From an uncultured Opitutia bacterium (GTDB taxonomy: Bacteria > Verrucomicrobiota > Verrucomicrobiia > Opitutales > UBA953), in assembly GCA_903840355.1 (NCBI GenBank), contig CAIMFJ010000005.1:248001-312000 (forward strand): a stretch of DNA of 64,000 nt, written 5' to 3'. Under the pieces are notes generated by a model, which saw only the letters and a program-made list of their open reading frames with translations, did not search any database and was not told the DNA's origin. Positions 1 through 8,095 of this stretch are shown one piece after another. Positions within the stretch are counted from its first letter, which is position 1; each line of letters opens with the position of its first letter. Made by a program: the position numbers and the translations under genes.

Positions 1-341
1 TAAGCGTCGATCATCTCGGGAGTAATCCAAGTGCCATCTTGACCGGGCCGAGGGGAGTCGGCGCAGGCCTGCATGACCGTTTTAAATGCTTGGTCATAGG
101 TTACTTTCCAGCCCGTATTTCGGAGTACTTTGGCTAGACTATCCGTGACGCGCAAATTCGCCGGAAGCAGTACAAAGCGCGGGTCTGGACACCACCATTG
201 CACGGGTTCACCAGGGGAGTACCACGGAAAAAACCCCGAGCGGTAGGCTTGGAGGAGGGTAGCCGCATCGAGCGGACCACCCACGGCTAAAGGAGCCCGT
301 GCTGGAGCCTGATTTGGATTACCGAATGACCACGCAGGCAT
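1..341 (-). CDS. aat: Leucyl/phenylalanyl-tRNA--protein transferase, C-terminus cut by the window edge
   Basis: Reading the minus strand from an ATG at 341 gives an open frame of 113 codons that runs off the left edge. It contains the family hallmark FPWYSPGEPVQWWCPDPR at about residues 40-57, followed by the conserved segment with DGTWIT near the edge. Aat transfers Leu or Phe from tRNA to the N-terminus of proteins with basic N-terminal residues, marking them for ClpS/ClpAP in the cytoplasm. It lies 36 bp after the small HTH gene on the same strand. Only the N-terminal half is visible, so intactness cannot be judged. Identification is firm from the motif. Confidence 0.93.
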   Translation of the reverse strand, partial: MPAWSFGNPNQAPARAPLAVGGPLDAATLLQAYRSGFFPWYSPGEPVQWWCPDPRFVLLPANLRVTDSLAKVLRNTGWKVTYDQAFKTVMQACADSPRPGQDGTWITPEMIDA

Positions 342-377
342 CCCGCCATCTCAAGCAGGACGTCTCGTTTGGCAAGG

Positions 378-713
378 TTAGTCCTTGGCGATGTTGTAGA
401 CCGAAGGAATCGAAATGCCTAATTCGGCTGCGATTTCTCGGACGGGAACGCCTTTTTTGCGCATCGCTTTAGCCTTGTTGCGCATCCCTTCAGAAATTTG
501 GGCGCGTGCCCGGTTGGGGCGAGAGAGCAATTTTACCAAGCGACGAGAGAGCTCGTTTTTCGACAATTCCGAGACCTCGCGTTCGATGAGCGATTGTCTC
601 TCGGAATGTTCATCTTCCCAAGTTTGCACAGCCAGGTCTCGAGCTTTCGCCAAAGCGGCGCGTACGAACGCATCCTTGGAACTGAAATTAGAAGGCTGGA
701 GATCGAGTTTCAT
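378..713 (-). CDS. Small protein with C-terminal helix-turn-helix (resolvase-type HTH)
   Basis: This is a 111-residue cytoplasmic protein, starting at the ATG at 713 rather than at an in-frame ATG at 776 that would add a hydrophobic, non-conserved lead. The N-terminal half is charged and probably helical. Residues ~76-108 are basic and include VPVREIAAELGISIPSVYNI, a good helix-turn-helix like that of Hin/resolvase DNA-binding domains. There is no recombinase catalytic domain, so a DNA-binding regulator or accessory role is inferred. It lies between nadA and aat, all on the minus strand. The upstream leader is AT-rich with no Shine-Dalgarno. Confidence 0.7.
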   Translation of the reverse strand: MKLDLQPSNFSSKDAFVRAALAKARDLAVQTWEDEHSERQSLIEREVSELSKNELSRRLVKLLSRPNRARAQISEGMRNKAKAMRKKGVPVREIAAELGISIPSVYNIAKD

Positions 714-837
714 AAAAGTTGGGTTAATTGATAGGTGTCTTAAACAGATAACAACATAAAAATCAATTACGTGCAATTAAAGTTTAGTCAAATAGGACCC
801 CGATAATTTAAGCACATTTTCACCCTAGTCAACTCAC

Positions 838-1818
838 CTATTTACTCCATTCCAGCATGCGTTGTAGCGGAATCTCGGCAGCTCGTCTCACCGTTTCAGG
901 CAACGTAATTTCGGGGGACTGACGGATTAAGCACTGACGTACTTTTTCGAGTGTGTTCATTTTCATGAAGCGACACTCGTTGCAGGCACAACGGTCGGTG
1001 GGTGCTGCGACAAAAGTTTTTTCGGGTACTTCGCGTTGCAAGCGGTGAATCATTCCCGCTTCGGTGGTAACAATAATCTTCGAGGCCTTTTGTTGCCGAC
1101 ACCAGCCCACCATGAGTTCGGTGGAGCATACCATATCAGCCATCTCTCGCACGGCTTCGGTGCACTCGGGGTGGGCGACAATGGGAGCGTCGGGGTGGGC
1201 AGCCTTAGTACGTAAGAGGGCGTTGGGAGTGAATTGTACGTGGGCGTAGCAATTGCCTGGCCAGAGTTGCATGGCGCGTCCGGTTTTGCGCGAAACCCAA
1301 TTGCCGAGGTTTTGGTCGGGGACAAACAAGATGGGACGATCGGCGGGAACTTTTTGGACAATCTTGCTGGCGTTGCCACTGGTGCAGATGACATCACTCA
1401 GGGCTTTCACCGCCGCACTGCAATTGATGTAAGCCACAACGTAAAGTTCGGGGTGAGCCGCTTTGATGGCCGCAAGTTTTTCGGCTGAGCAAGAATCGGC
1501 AAGCGAGCAACCCGCTTCCAAATCAGGTAAGAGAACCTTGCGTGTTGGGTTCACAATCTTGGCGGTTTCCGCCATGAAATGCACGCCACAGAACACAATC
1601 GTCGACGCTTTGGCTTGGGCGGCTTGATAAGCTAAACCGAGGGAATCGCCGACGTAATCGGCAATGCCTTGAATATCTTCGCACTGATAGTTGTGAGCGA
1701 GGATGATCGCATCGTGCTGCTTTTTCAGAGTGATAACTTCTTGCTGTAAAGCTGAGAGGGCACGCTCCTTCTCGAGAAGCGGTGGATAGACTGCGGCGAC
1801 GGGAAAGGGAGGGGTCAT
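838..1818 (-). CDS. nadA: Quinolinate synthase
   Basis: A 326-residue cytoplasmic enzyme that condenses iminoaspartate with dihydroxyacetone phosphate to quinolinate for NAD synthesis, using a [4Fe-4S] cluster. Cluster-type cysteines are visible in FCGVHFMAETAKI, VCTSGNAS and the C-terminal CACNECRFMKMNT, and the family phrase LAHNYQCEDIQGIADYVGDS is present in slightly split form near the N-terminus. The start chosen is the ATG at 1818, whose A and TG overlap the TGA stop of the Fur-family gene (ATGA). An ATG nine codons upstream at 1845 is possible but would overlap Fur by 31 bp. No nadB or nadC is seen nearby. Confidence 0.96.
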   Translation of the reverse strand: MTPPFPVAAVYPPLLEKERALSALQQEVITLKKQHDAIILAHNYQCEDIQGIADYVGDSLGLAYQAAQAKASTIVFCGVHFMAETAKIVNPTRKVLLPDLEAGCSLADSCSAEKLAAIKAAHPELYVVAYINCSAAVKALSDVICTSGNASKIVQKVPADRPILFVPDQNLGNWVSRKTGRAMQLWPGNCYAHVQFTPNALLRTKAAHPDAPIVAHPECTEAVREMADMVCSTELMVGWCRQQKASKIIVTTEAGMIHRLQREVPEKTFVAAPTDRCACNECRFMKMNTLEKVRQCLIRQSPEITLPETVRRAAEIPLQRMLEWSK

Positions 1819-2288
1819 GGGCGCAAAGGTTTCCTTTTTTGGCAACGTTCACAAATGGCGGTGACTTGGAGTTTTTGCGAGATGGGTCGCATGCCGTGTT
1901 TAGCTGCCACGGCTTTGCCGTACCACTCCATGAAAGGAGCGTCCACTTCAATAATCTCCTCGCAACTTTCACAAATCAGTTGGGCACGGAAAGTGGCGAT
2001 GCCCGATTCCGTTAAATAATATTTGTGATCGCGACCGACATCGACTTCGCGAATAATCCCGCTGCCTTTGAGTAAGGGCAGGGCACGGTAAATCGTGGCC
2101 CGGGAAACGGTGCGATCGAGGCCTTTGGCTTTTTTCAATAAATCTTCGGCCGTGTAGTGCCCCGTCAGTCCCTGAGCGGCTTCAAACACGGCCATACGCT
2201 GGCGGGTTGCTCGGAGCCCCTTTTCTGCAATGAAGGAACGAAAAGCACTTGATTGCTCGTTTGAATCTTGCGTGGCGGGTTTAGGCAT
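1815..2288 (-). CDS. Fur-family metal-responsive transcriptional regulator
   Basis: A 157-residue Fur/Zur/PerR-type repressor. Residues ~20-85 form the winged helix (GLRATRQRMAVFEAAQ, SRATIYRALPLL). The C-terminal dimerisation domain has HKYYLTESG and two CxxC pairs, CESC and CERC, which in this family bind a structural zinc. Which metal it senses cannot be read from the sequence. The stop overlaps the nadA start by ATGA, so the two are translated from one message. It diverges from the DAHP synthase gene; the 120 bp between them hold both promoters, but I see no clear Fur box there. Confidence 0.93.
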   Translation of the reverse strand: MPKPATQDSNEQSSAFRSFIAEKGLRATRQRMAVFEAAQGLTGHYTAEDLLKKAKGLDRTVSRATIYRALPLLKGSGIIREVDVGRDHKYYLTESGIATFRAQLICESCEEIIEVDAPFMEWYGKAVAAKHGMRPISQKLQVTAICERCQKRKPLRP

Positions 2289-2408
2289 GCTTCTGTTGAG
2301 ACAGTTTTGATACTAAAAATCTTGGCGTCAACTCGGGACGTGACATTGACACCGGAGCGTGGGTAGCCTTGATTCAGCCACTTTTCCCTGCAGAAATAGC
2401 CTTTTACT

Positions 2409-3479
2409 ATGTACCACAATACGGACGATCTTCGCATTCGCAGTCAGCACCCGTTGCTGACGCCCGCATTGGTCTTGCAGGATTTGAAGCCCTCTGAGGC
2501 CGTCACGGAAACCGTTTCGGCCGCCCGGAAAGCGATTGCACAGGTGATTACGGGATTGGACGACCGTTTAGTGGTCATTGTGGGACCCTGTTCGGTGCAT
2601 GATCCGAAGGCTGCGATGGAGTATGCCCAAAAGTTGCTTCCGTATGCTAAAAAGTACGCACACGATTTGATTATCGTGATGCGGGTTTATTTTGAAAAGC
2701 CTCGGACCACGGTTGGTTGGAAAGGTCTGATTAACGACCCGCAAGTAGATGGTTCGTTTCGCATCAATGATGGCCTGCGCTTAGCCCGCGGGCTTTTGAT
2801 GGACATTGCAAAGTTGGGTTTGCCAGCGGCCACGGAATTCCTGGATCCCATCACGCCTCAGTACTTAGCTGATTTAGTTTCGTACGGTGCCATCGGTGCC
2901 CGCACCACGGAAAGCCAAATTCACCGCGAATTGGCGTCCGGTCTTTCGATGCCAGTAGGTTTCAAGAATGGCACGGATGGTTCGGTGCAAGTTGCCGTCG
3001 ATGCTTGTTTATCAGCTCGCTCCTCGCACTGGTTTCCTTCGGTGACGAAGGAAGGCGTGGTCGCGATTTTCCAAACTTCCGGTAATCCTGAAACCCACGT
3101 GATTTTACGCGGGGGTTCTCGTACGGGTCCTAATTATGGTGCCGAATTCGTGACGGATGCCGTAGCTCGCCAGCAAAAGGCGGGATTGAGTTCGCGCTTA
3201 GTCATCGATTGCTCGCACGGCAATAGTTCGAAAGATCACCGCCGTCAGCCTTTAGTGGCAGAGGATATTGCCGCCCAAATTTCCAAAGGTTCGTCTATGA
3301 TTGGCGGCGTGATGATTGAGAGTAATTTAGTCGAAGGCCGTCAGGATTGGAAGGGCCACCAGGATTCGGCCTACGGTTGCAGTATTACTGACGCCTGCAT
3401 TTCGCTCGACCAAACATTGCCTGTCCTGGCCCATTTAGCCGCCGCCGTTCAAGCACGTCGTGCCCTTCACCAAGTTTAA
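2409..3479 (+). CDS. 3-deoxy-7-phosphoheptulonate synthase (DAHP synthase, AroFGH class)
   Basis: A 356-residue cytoplasmic enzyme condensing phosphoenolpyruvate and erythrose 4-phosphate, the entry step of the shikimate pathway. The family motifs are plain: VVIVGPCSVHDPKAAMEYA, RVYFEKPRTTVGWKGLINDP, PAATEFLDPITPQY, GARTTESQIHRELASGLS, and VIDCSHGNSSKDHRRQP. Length matches the E. coli AroF/G/H type, and the N-terminal feedback-inhibition extension (DDLRIRSQHPLLTP) is present. Which paralogue it corresponds to is not decidable. It begins a three-gene run with an Lrp-type regulator and an aminotransferase, 9 and 11 bp apart. Confidence 0.97.
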   Translation: MYHNTDDLRIRSQHPLLTPALVLQDLKPSEAVTETVSAARKAIAQVITGLDDRLVVIVGPCSVHDPKAAMEYAQKLLPYAKKYAHDLIIVMRVYFEKPRTTVGWKGLINDPQVDGSFRINDGLRLARGLLMDIAKLGLPAATEFLDPITPQYLADLVSYGAIGARTTESQIHRELASGLSMPVGFKNGTDGSVQVAVDACLSARSSHWFPSVTKEGVVAIFQTSGNPETHVILRGGSRTGPNYGAEFVTDAVARQQKAGLSSRLVIDCSHGNSSKDHRRQPLVAEDIAAQISKGSSMIGGVMIESNLVEGRQDWKGHQDSAYGCSITDACISLDQTLPVLAHLAAAVQARRALHQV

Positions 3480-3488
3480 CCTTTCCCC

Positions 3489-3971
3489 ATGAACTCCGTC
3501 CTAAAGTTACTCCTCGAAGGAGAAGCACTTGATACTCAGCAAATCGGTAAAATCCTCGGACTCGGGGCCGATGCTGTGGAGCGTGAATTGGCAGCCTTGC
3601 GTCAACAGGGCGTCCTGCTCGGGATGCGTCCAGTCTTGAATCCTAGTTTTGAAGCCGAACGTCGCGTGCGGGCGGTGATTGAAATTAAAATTCGCCCCGA
3701 AGGTATTGGCGGCTTTGACGGGATTGCGGAGCGCATTAGTTCTTTTGAGCAAGTGGAGAGCTGCTACTTGATGTCGGGTGGCTACGATTTACTTGTCGTG
3801 GTGACGGCGGATAATCTTTATAAGGTAGCTGGTTTCGTACACGAGCGTTTGGCACGTATCGATGGTGTTCAAGGCACGTCCACGCATTTCTTTTTACGCG
3901 CTTATAAGAAAGATGGCTTCATCGTGACCGCCGAAGGCCTGCGTCGCGACCAACCCTCCGTTAGCCCATAA
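3489..3971 (+). CDS. Lrp/AsnC-family transcriptional regulator
   Basis: A 160-residue DNA-binding protein. The N-terminal ~55 residues make a winged helix (IGKILGLGADAVERELAALRQQGVL), followed by the RAM/AsnC ligand-binding domain with VESCYLMSGGYDLLVVVTA, which normally binds an amino acid and drives oligomerisation. It is 9 bp after the DAHP synthase gene and 11 bp before the aminotransferase. An adjacent Lrp-type gene and aminotransferase also occur in Bacillus subtilis (alaR-alaT), so control of this aminotransferase by its amino acid is a reasonable inference. The start is preceded by a C-rich leader without a Shine-Dalgarno. Confidence 0.9.
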   Translation: MNSVLKLLLEGEALDTQQIGKILGLGADAVERELAALRQQGVLLGMRPVLNPSFEAERRVRAVIEIKIRPEGIGGFDGIAERISSFEQVESCYLMSGGYDLLVVVTADNLYKVAGFVHERLARIDGVQGTSTHFFLRAYKKDGFIVTAEGLRRDQPSVSP

Positions 3972-3982
3972 TTTTCCTCTTC

Positions 3983-5158
3983 ATGGACGATTCTGGTCGA
4001 TTTGTGGCGCGCCACGTTGCGACGTTACCTAAATCAGGTATTCGCGATTTCTTTGCAATTGTCTCGAAGATGAAGGACGCCGTGTCGTTGGGCATTGGCG
4101 AGCCAGACTTTGTGACGCCTTACCATATTCGGGAAGCCGCGATGACGGCCCTCGAGAAGGGACGTACCTCGTATACGGACAATCGGGGCACCCAGCAATT
4201 ACGGGATGAGATTTCGCGTTATGTGGCCAAGAACTATGGTCCGGAATATAATCCTGAAAACGAAATCCTCGTGACGATTGGGGTTTCGGAAGCGTTGGAT
4301 ATTCTGCTGCGTGCGGTTTTAAATCCTGGAGACAAGGTTTTGTACCATGAGCCTTGCTACGTTTCCTACGCCCCAAGTGTGGCGTTGTGCCATGCCGAAG
4401 CGGTACCCGTGAATACGATTTCGGCAGATCAATTTGCACTCGATCCCGCGGCCCTACGTGCGGCGTGGAAGCCCGGCTGCAAAGTGCTCGTGCTTAATTT
4501 CCCCACGAACCCTACGGGCGGTACAGCCAATCGGGCGAAGTTGTTGGAGATTGCAAAATTCGCGATCGAGAAAGATTTGCTCGTCGCGTCGGATGAAATT
4601 TATTCGGAACTCACGTTTGAAGGTGACCACGTGTCGATTGCCTCGTTGCCAGGCATGCGTGAGCGTACGGTGTTTTTACATGGTTTCTCCAAGGCTTACG
4701 CGATGACTGGTTTTCGCATCGGTTACGCCTGTGGTCCTGCGGCGGTGATTGATGGCATGTTAAAGGTGCACCAATACGGCATCATGTGTGCTTCCATTAT
4801 CAGCCAAGAAGCCGCCGTGGAAGCGTTGCGTCATGGTCATGATTCCATGATGCACATGCGCGAAAAGTATCGTGAGCGTCGGGACTTTATTGTGCGTCGC
4901 TTTAACGAGCTGGGTCTATCCTGCCACTCGCCTCGCGGAGCCTTTTACGCTTTCCCAGACATCACGAGCACGAGCTTGGATTCGATGAGTTTTGCCCAAA
5001 AATTGCTCGAAGATCAGAAAGTGGCCATGGTGCCGGGAACGGCGTTTGGCCGAGCGGGCGCGGGTTTTTGCCGTGCTTCGTTCTCGACCAGTTACGAGCG
5101 CATTCACGAAGCTTGTGAACGTATCGGCCGTTTCCTTGATAAAGTCCGTCACGGTTAA
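3983..5158 (+). CDS. PLP-dependent class I/II aminotransferase
   Basis: A 391-residue fold-type I aminotransferase. The PLP lysine lies in HGFSKAYAMTGFRIGY; the substrate-carboxylate and cofactor motifs NFPTNPTGG and SDEIYSELTF are intact, and the C-terminal FCRASFSTSYE carries the usual arginine. It resembles the alanine/aromatic aminotransferases of the PatA/AlaT group. With DAHP synthase upstream, an aromatic amino acid role is possible; with the Lrp gene between, an alanine role as in alaR-alaT is equally possible. The substrate is therefore left open. The gene is followed by a 337-bp non-coding stretch rich in hairpins. Confidence 0.92.
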   Translation: MDDSGRFVARHVATLPKSGIRDFFAIVSKMKDAVSLGIGEPDFVTPYHIREAAMTALEKGRTSYTDNRGTQQLRDEISRYVAKNYGPEYNPENEILVTIGVSEALDILLRAVLNPGDKVLYHEPCYVSYAPSVALCHAEAVPVNTISADQFALDPAALRAAWKPGCKVLVLNFPTNPTGGTANRAKLLEIAKFAIEKDLLVASDEIYSELTFEGDHVSIASLPGMRERTVFLHGFSKAYAMTGFRIGYACGPAAVIDGMLKVHQYGIMCASIISQEAAVEALRHGHDSMMHMREKYRERRDFIVRRFNELGLSCHSPRGAFYAFPDITSTSLDSMSFAQKLLEDQKVAMVPGTAFGRAGAGFCRASFSTSYERIHEACERIGRFLDKVRHG

Positions 5159-5168
5159 GGGTCTGAAC

Positions 5169-5187
5169 GAGGCTGCTGGGCAGCCTC
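5169..5187. repeat. Hairpin repeat A1
   Basis: Arms GAGGCTGC and GCAGCCTC (8 bp, perfect) enclose the loop TGG, followed closely by CTCAGCCTTTT. It lies 11 bp after the aminotransferase stop and could terminate that transcript. The stem word GAGGCTG recurs in the hairpins at 5403, 50078 and 52458. Confidence 0.75.
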
Positions 5188-5261
5188 CTCAGCCTTTTGC
5201 GGCGTAGCGGATTGATGGGTGAGAGCGGACGATATCGTTATGTACGAAAGTCGTTGGGTAG

Positions 5262-5283
5262 GGACGTGATTACCATCACGTCC
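5262..5283. repeat. Hairpin repeat A2
   Basis: Arms GGACGTGAT and ATCACGTCC (9 bp, perfect) flank the loop TACC. It is preceded by TTGGGTAG and followed by GCTG. The 34-base block around it is repeated without change at 34419-34452. Confidence 0.85.
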
Positions 5284-5352
5284 GCTGACAGAATCCGATT
5301 TATAAGTCGCTCGATTCCGAAAGGCACCAAGGTGCGTGTCGTTTTATAAAAT

Positions 5353-5374
5353 GGACGATGACGCAGCATCGTCC
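5353..5374. repeat. Hairpin repeat A3
   Basis: Arms GGACGATG and CATCGTCC (8 bp, perfect) flank the loop ACGCAG, followed by CTACC. Near-identical copies occur at 34512-34535 and 52489-52510, and a degraded one at 50192-50213. Confidence 0.85.
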
Positions 5375-5402
5375 CTACCTGATGCCTATCTAAATGTCGT
5401 GG

Positions 5403-5422
5403 GAGGCTGCTGAGGTAGCCTC
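5403..5422. repeat. Hairpin repeat A4, shortened stem
   Basis: Arms GAGGCT and AGCCTC (6 bp) flank an eight-base interior. It looks like a decayed relative of the GGAGGCTG hairpins at 50078 and 52458. Confidence 0.6.
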
Positions 5423-5495
5423 ATCGGGTCATAATGAGTGGGCGGGGGTGAATCCTGCTTGCTAGTCGGGCAGGGAGGGGAGAGTCTTAGGTTTT

Positions 5496-7082
5496 ATGGA
5501 TCGCCAGACCGAAATCAGCCGTGCCGTTGCCATCGTGGGTCGCCCCAATGTTGGCAAGAGTCGGCTGTTTAACCGCCTTGTCGGTCGGCGTATCTCGATT
5601 GTTCATGACCAGCCAGGGGTAACGCGTGACCTAATCACGTCCGAAATCTTCGATGGCCACTACACCTTGATGGATACAGGTGGTATTGGCCTTTTTCGTT
5701 CCGATTTGACGCCTAAAATCGTTGCCGAGGCGGTGGAAGAGCAGGTCGACTTCGCTCTGGCCGCTGCGAGCTTAGTTTTACTCGTTGTGGATGCCTCTGA
5801 GGGCTGTGTAGCCTTGGATTTAGAAGTCGGTGCTAAATTACGCCAAGCCGGCAAAAGGGTGATCGTCGTGGCTAATAAAGCCGATACCGAGGAGCGCGAT
5901 GGGCTCTTGGGCGAATTCTTTGCCTTGGGTTTCGGCGAGCCGCTATTGATTTCGGCTGAGCACGGTCGCGGTATTCCTGCTCTGCAAGCGAAGATTCTAT
6001 CCATTTTAGGGCCAGTTGAAGTCGCACCTCCGCTCACCACCCCTCGCCCGATTCGCTTGGCCTTAGCGGGTCGCCCGAACGTCGGTAAGTCCTCTCTGGG
6101 GAATCGTTTATTGGGTAGTTCACGCTTAATTGTGAGTGAAGTTGCAGGTACGACTCGTGACCCTGTGCGGTCGAAACTAAGTCGTAAAAAGTCGGATGGT
6201 TCGGAGGTAACGTTCTCGTTGGTCGATACGGCAGGTCGCCGTACTGCCAATCAGCGCGATACTTTAGATTTCTTTTCACAAATCCGAGCCGATGAGATTT
6301 TAGCCGAGACTGATGTGGTTTTCTTAGTACTCGATGCGGGTCAAGGGGTCACGCGGATTGATAAGCAACTGGCGGGCGAACTCGCCACGCAGGGTTGTGG
6401 TTTAGTCGTGGTGATTAATAAGTGGGATTTAGCTAAAGAAGCGTTTCGGGCTAAGAACATTGATGGCTTTGACGATGAAGAGGAGTTTCGCGCCAAATTC
6501 CGGGCGGCAGTACGACGTGAACTTTTCTTCTTACCCAATCCACCCTTAGTCTTCGTCTCGGCTCGCACGGGCCTACGGGCCGAAGACATGTTGGATGCCG
6601 CTGAAGGCGTTTACCAACGTGCGGGGACGACGATTTCAACGGGACGGATTAATAAGATTATTCAGGATTTAATGATTAAACGTCCGCCCCGCATGGTGTC
6701 CGGGAAACGTTTTAAGTGTTATTACGTCACCCAAGTTTCCAAACGCCCGATTCGCTTCCGTCTCTTCTGTAACTCAGAAGAACGTCTTGAAGATGCTTAT
6801 CAGCGTTACCTGGTGAAGGGGATTCACGAGAGCTTTGATTTAGATGGTGTGCCCGTTTACCTTGATGTGGTGGGCAAGCCAAAGCAAGAAGGCCCTCGCC
6901 CTGGAGGCAGTGCGAAGAAGGCTGCCCGTCCTGTAGCTGAAGGCGAAGTTCGGGAGCCAGGGGTGGTGCGTCGTCCGCAAGAGCATCGGAAGAAGTCGAC
7001 CGCTGGTCGCAAGAAGCTTTCACGTCAGCGCACCAAGCCACGTTCCCTGAAGGGACGGGCCGCGCGCCAAGCCCGTAAGTAA
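5496..7082 (+). CDS. der: Ribosome-assembly GTPase Der (EngA) with long basic tail
   Basis: A 528-residue double-GTPase for 50S subunit assembly. G domain 1 has GRPNVGKS (15-22), DTGG and NKAD (127-130); G domain 2 has GRPNVGKSS (192-200), DTAG and NKWD (308-311); a KH-like domain follows to about residue 445. Typical Der proteins are about 440-490 residues; here the last ~70 residues are a lysine/arginine-rich tail of low complexity, probably for rRNA contact (inference). It opens a same-strand run der-fmt-lptA-lptB-hprK with gaps of 3-20 bp. A GGGAGGGGAGAG stretch lies 9-20 bp upstream of the ATG, one of the few purine-rich leaders here. Confidence 0.96.
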   Translation: MDRQTEISRAVAIVGRPNVGKSRLFNRLVGRRISIVHDQPGVTRDLITSEIFDGHYTLMDTGGIGLFRSDLTPKIVAEAVEEQVDFALAAASLVLLVVDASEGCVALDLEVGAKLRQAGKRVIVVANKADTEERDGLLGEFFALGFGEPLLISAEHGRGIPALQAKILSILGPVEVAPPLTTPRPIRLALAGRPNVGKSSLGNRLLGSSRLIVSEVAGTTRDPVRSKLSRKKSDGSEVTFSLVDTAGRRTANQRDTLDFFSQIRADEILAETDVVFLVLDAGQGVTRIDKQLAGELATQGCGLVVVINKWDLAKEAFRAKNIDGFDDEEEFRAKFRAAVRRELFFLPNPPLVFVSARTGLRAEDMLDAAEGVYQRAGTTISTGRINKIIQDLMIKRPPRMVSGKRFKCYYVTQVSKRPIRFRLFCNSEERLEDAYQRYLVKGIHESFDLDGVPVYLDVVGKPKQEGPRPGGSAKKAARPVAEGEVREPGVVRRPQEHRKKSTAGRKKLSRQRTKPRSLKGRAARQARK

Positions 7083-7085
7083 ACG

Positions 7086-8075
7086 ATGCGGCATCGCGTG
7101 GTTTTACTAGGCTCTGACGAGATTGCGTTACCCGCTTTCGAAGTCGTGCGCAGTAATCCTAGCGTCACCTTAGTAGCGGTTTATTCGCAGCCCGATCGTC
7201 CGAGCGGACGCGGGCAAGAAGTGCAGTCAAACCCCGTCGCCGCCTGGGCAAAGTCTCACGGGATTCCGTTGCGGCAGCCTGAAAAATTGACGTCTGCCGA
7301 CGCCGTGCAATTGCAGTCGGACGAGGTCGCATTAGGGGTGGTGATGGCTTACGGACAGATTCTTAAAGAAGATTTTTTGGCCGCTCCGGCCTTAGGGCTC
7401 ATTAATTTGCACGGCTCGCTCTTACCCCAACTCCGTGGGGCAACCCCCGTGGAAGGTGCCCTAGCGTTGGGCTATACCACCACGGGTGTTTCGTTGCAGC
7501 AGATTGTGCGTCAACTGGATGCGGGTCCGTTACATGGATCGGCTTCTTTGACCATTGAGTCCCAGGATACGCGCATTCCCTTGCGACAGCGCTTGGGCGT
7601 TTTGGCAGGCGAGTTGTTGCAGCACACCTTACCTCAAATTTTAGCCCAAGCTTCGGTCCCCATACCGCAGGAGCATGCTCAAGCCACGTTCACGCGTCGT
7701 TTGTTACGTACAGATGCACCCTTGGATTTTAAGGCCGCCGCCGTCGTTTTAGCGCAGCGGATTAAAGCCTTAGCAGGGTGGCCGGGGTCGACGTTTGAGC
7801 ACCAAGGGGTCTTGTTAAAAGTTGGGGCGGCGTATGCGGTGGCAGGCACCGCAGCGACACCGGGAGAAATTTTAGCCCAAGGGCGTGAGGGTGTGCGGAT
7901 TGCCTGTGGTCAAGGTCACCTCGTGTGCACCCATTTGCAACGACCTGGTGGCAAGATGTTGCCCGCCGCCGAGTTCTTGGCGGGATACCGCTTAGAGGTG
8001 GGGACGGTATTAGCCTCAGGTGTGATGCCGGAATTAGTTTCGGCTCAGCCATTTTCCTCTCGAAAAACGAGTTAA
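7086..8075 (+). CDS. fmt: Methionyl-tRNA formyltransferase
   Basis: A 329-residue cytoplasmic enzyme that formylates the initiator Met-tRNA. The N-terminal formyltransferase fold includes VVMAYGQIL and the catalytic stretch NLHGSLLPQLRGATPVEGAL with Asn, His and, further on, QLDAGP; the C-terminal OB-like domain starts near residue 205 with IKALAGWPGSTFE. Length is typical. It starts three bases after the der stop, so it is almost certainly co-transcribed. No deformylase gene is adjacent, unlike the common def-fmt pair. Confidence 0.96.
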   Translation: MRHRVVLLGSDEIALPAFEVVRSNPSVTLVAVYSQPDRPSGRGQEVQSNPVAAWAKSHGIPLRQPEKLTSADAVQLQSDEVALGVVMAYGQILKEDFLAAPALGLINLHGSLLPQLRGATPVEGALALGYTTTGVSLQQIVRQLDAGPLHGSASLTIESQDTRIPLRQRLGVLAGELLQHTLPQILAQASVPIPQEHAQATFTRRLLRTDAPLDFKAAAVVLAQRIKALAGWPGSTFEHQGVLLKVGAAYAVAGTAATPGEILAQGREGVRIACGQGHLVCTHLQRPGGKMLPAAEFLAGYRLEVGTVLASGVMPELVSAQPFSSRKTS

Positions 8076-8095
8076 TCTTCTGATGCTAAGGCTGC

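Larger units (their letters stand above)
5159..5495. other. 337-bp intergenic region with hairpin repeats
   Basis: I see no gene in this interval between the aminotransferase and der. It holds four stem-loops (5169-5187, 5262-5283, 5353-5374, 5403-5422) and a short self-complementary word ACGATATCGT near 5230. The layout closely matches the region at 34283-34549 and relates to those at 50054-50223 and 52351-52528. The der promoter must lie in its right part, but no clear -35/-10 pair stands out. Confidence 0.8.
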
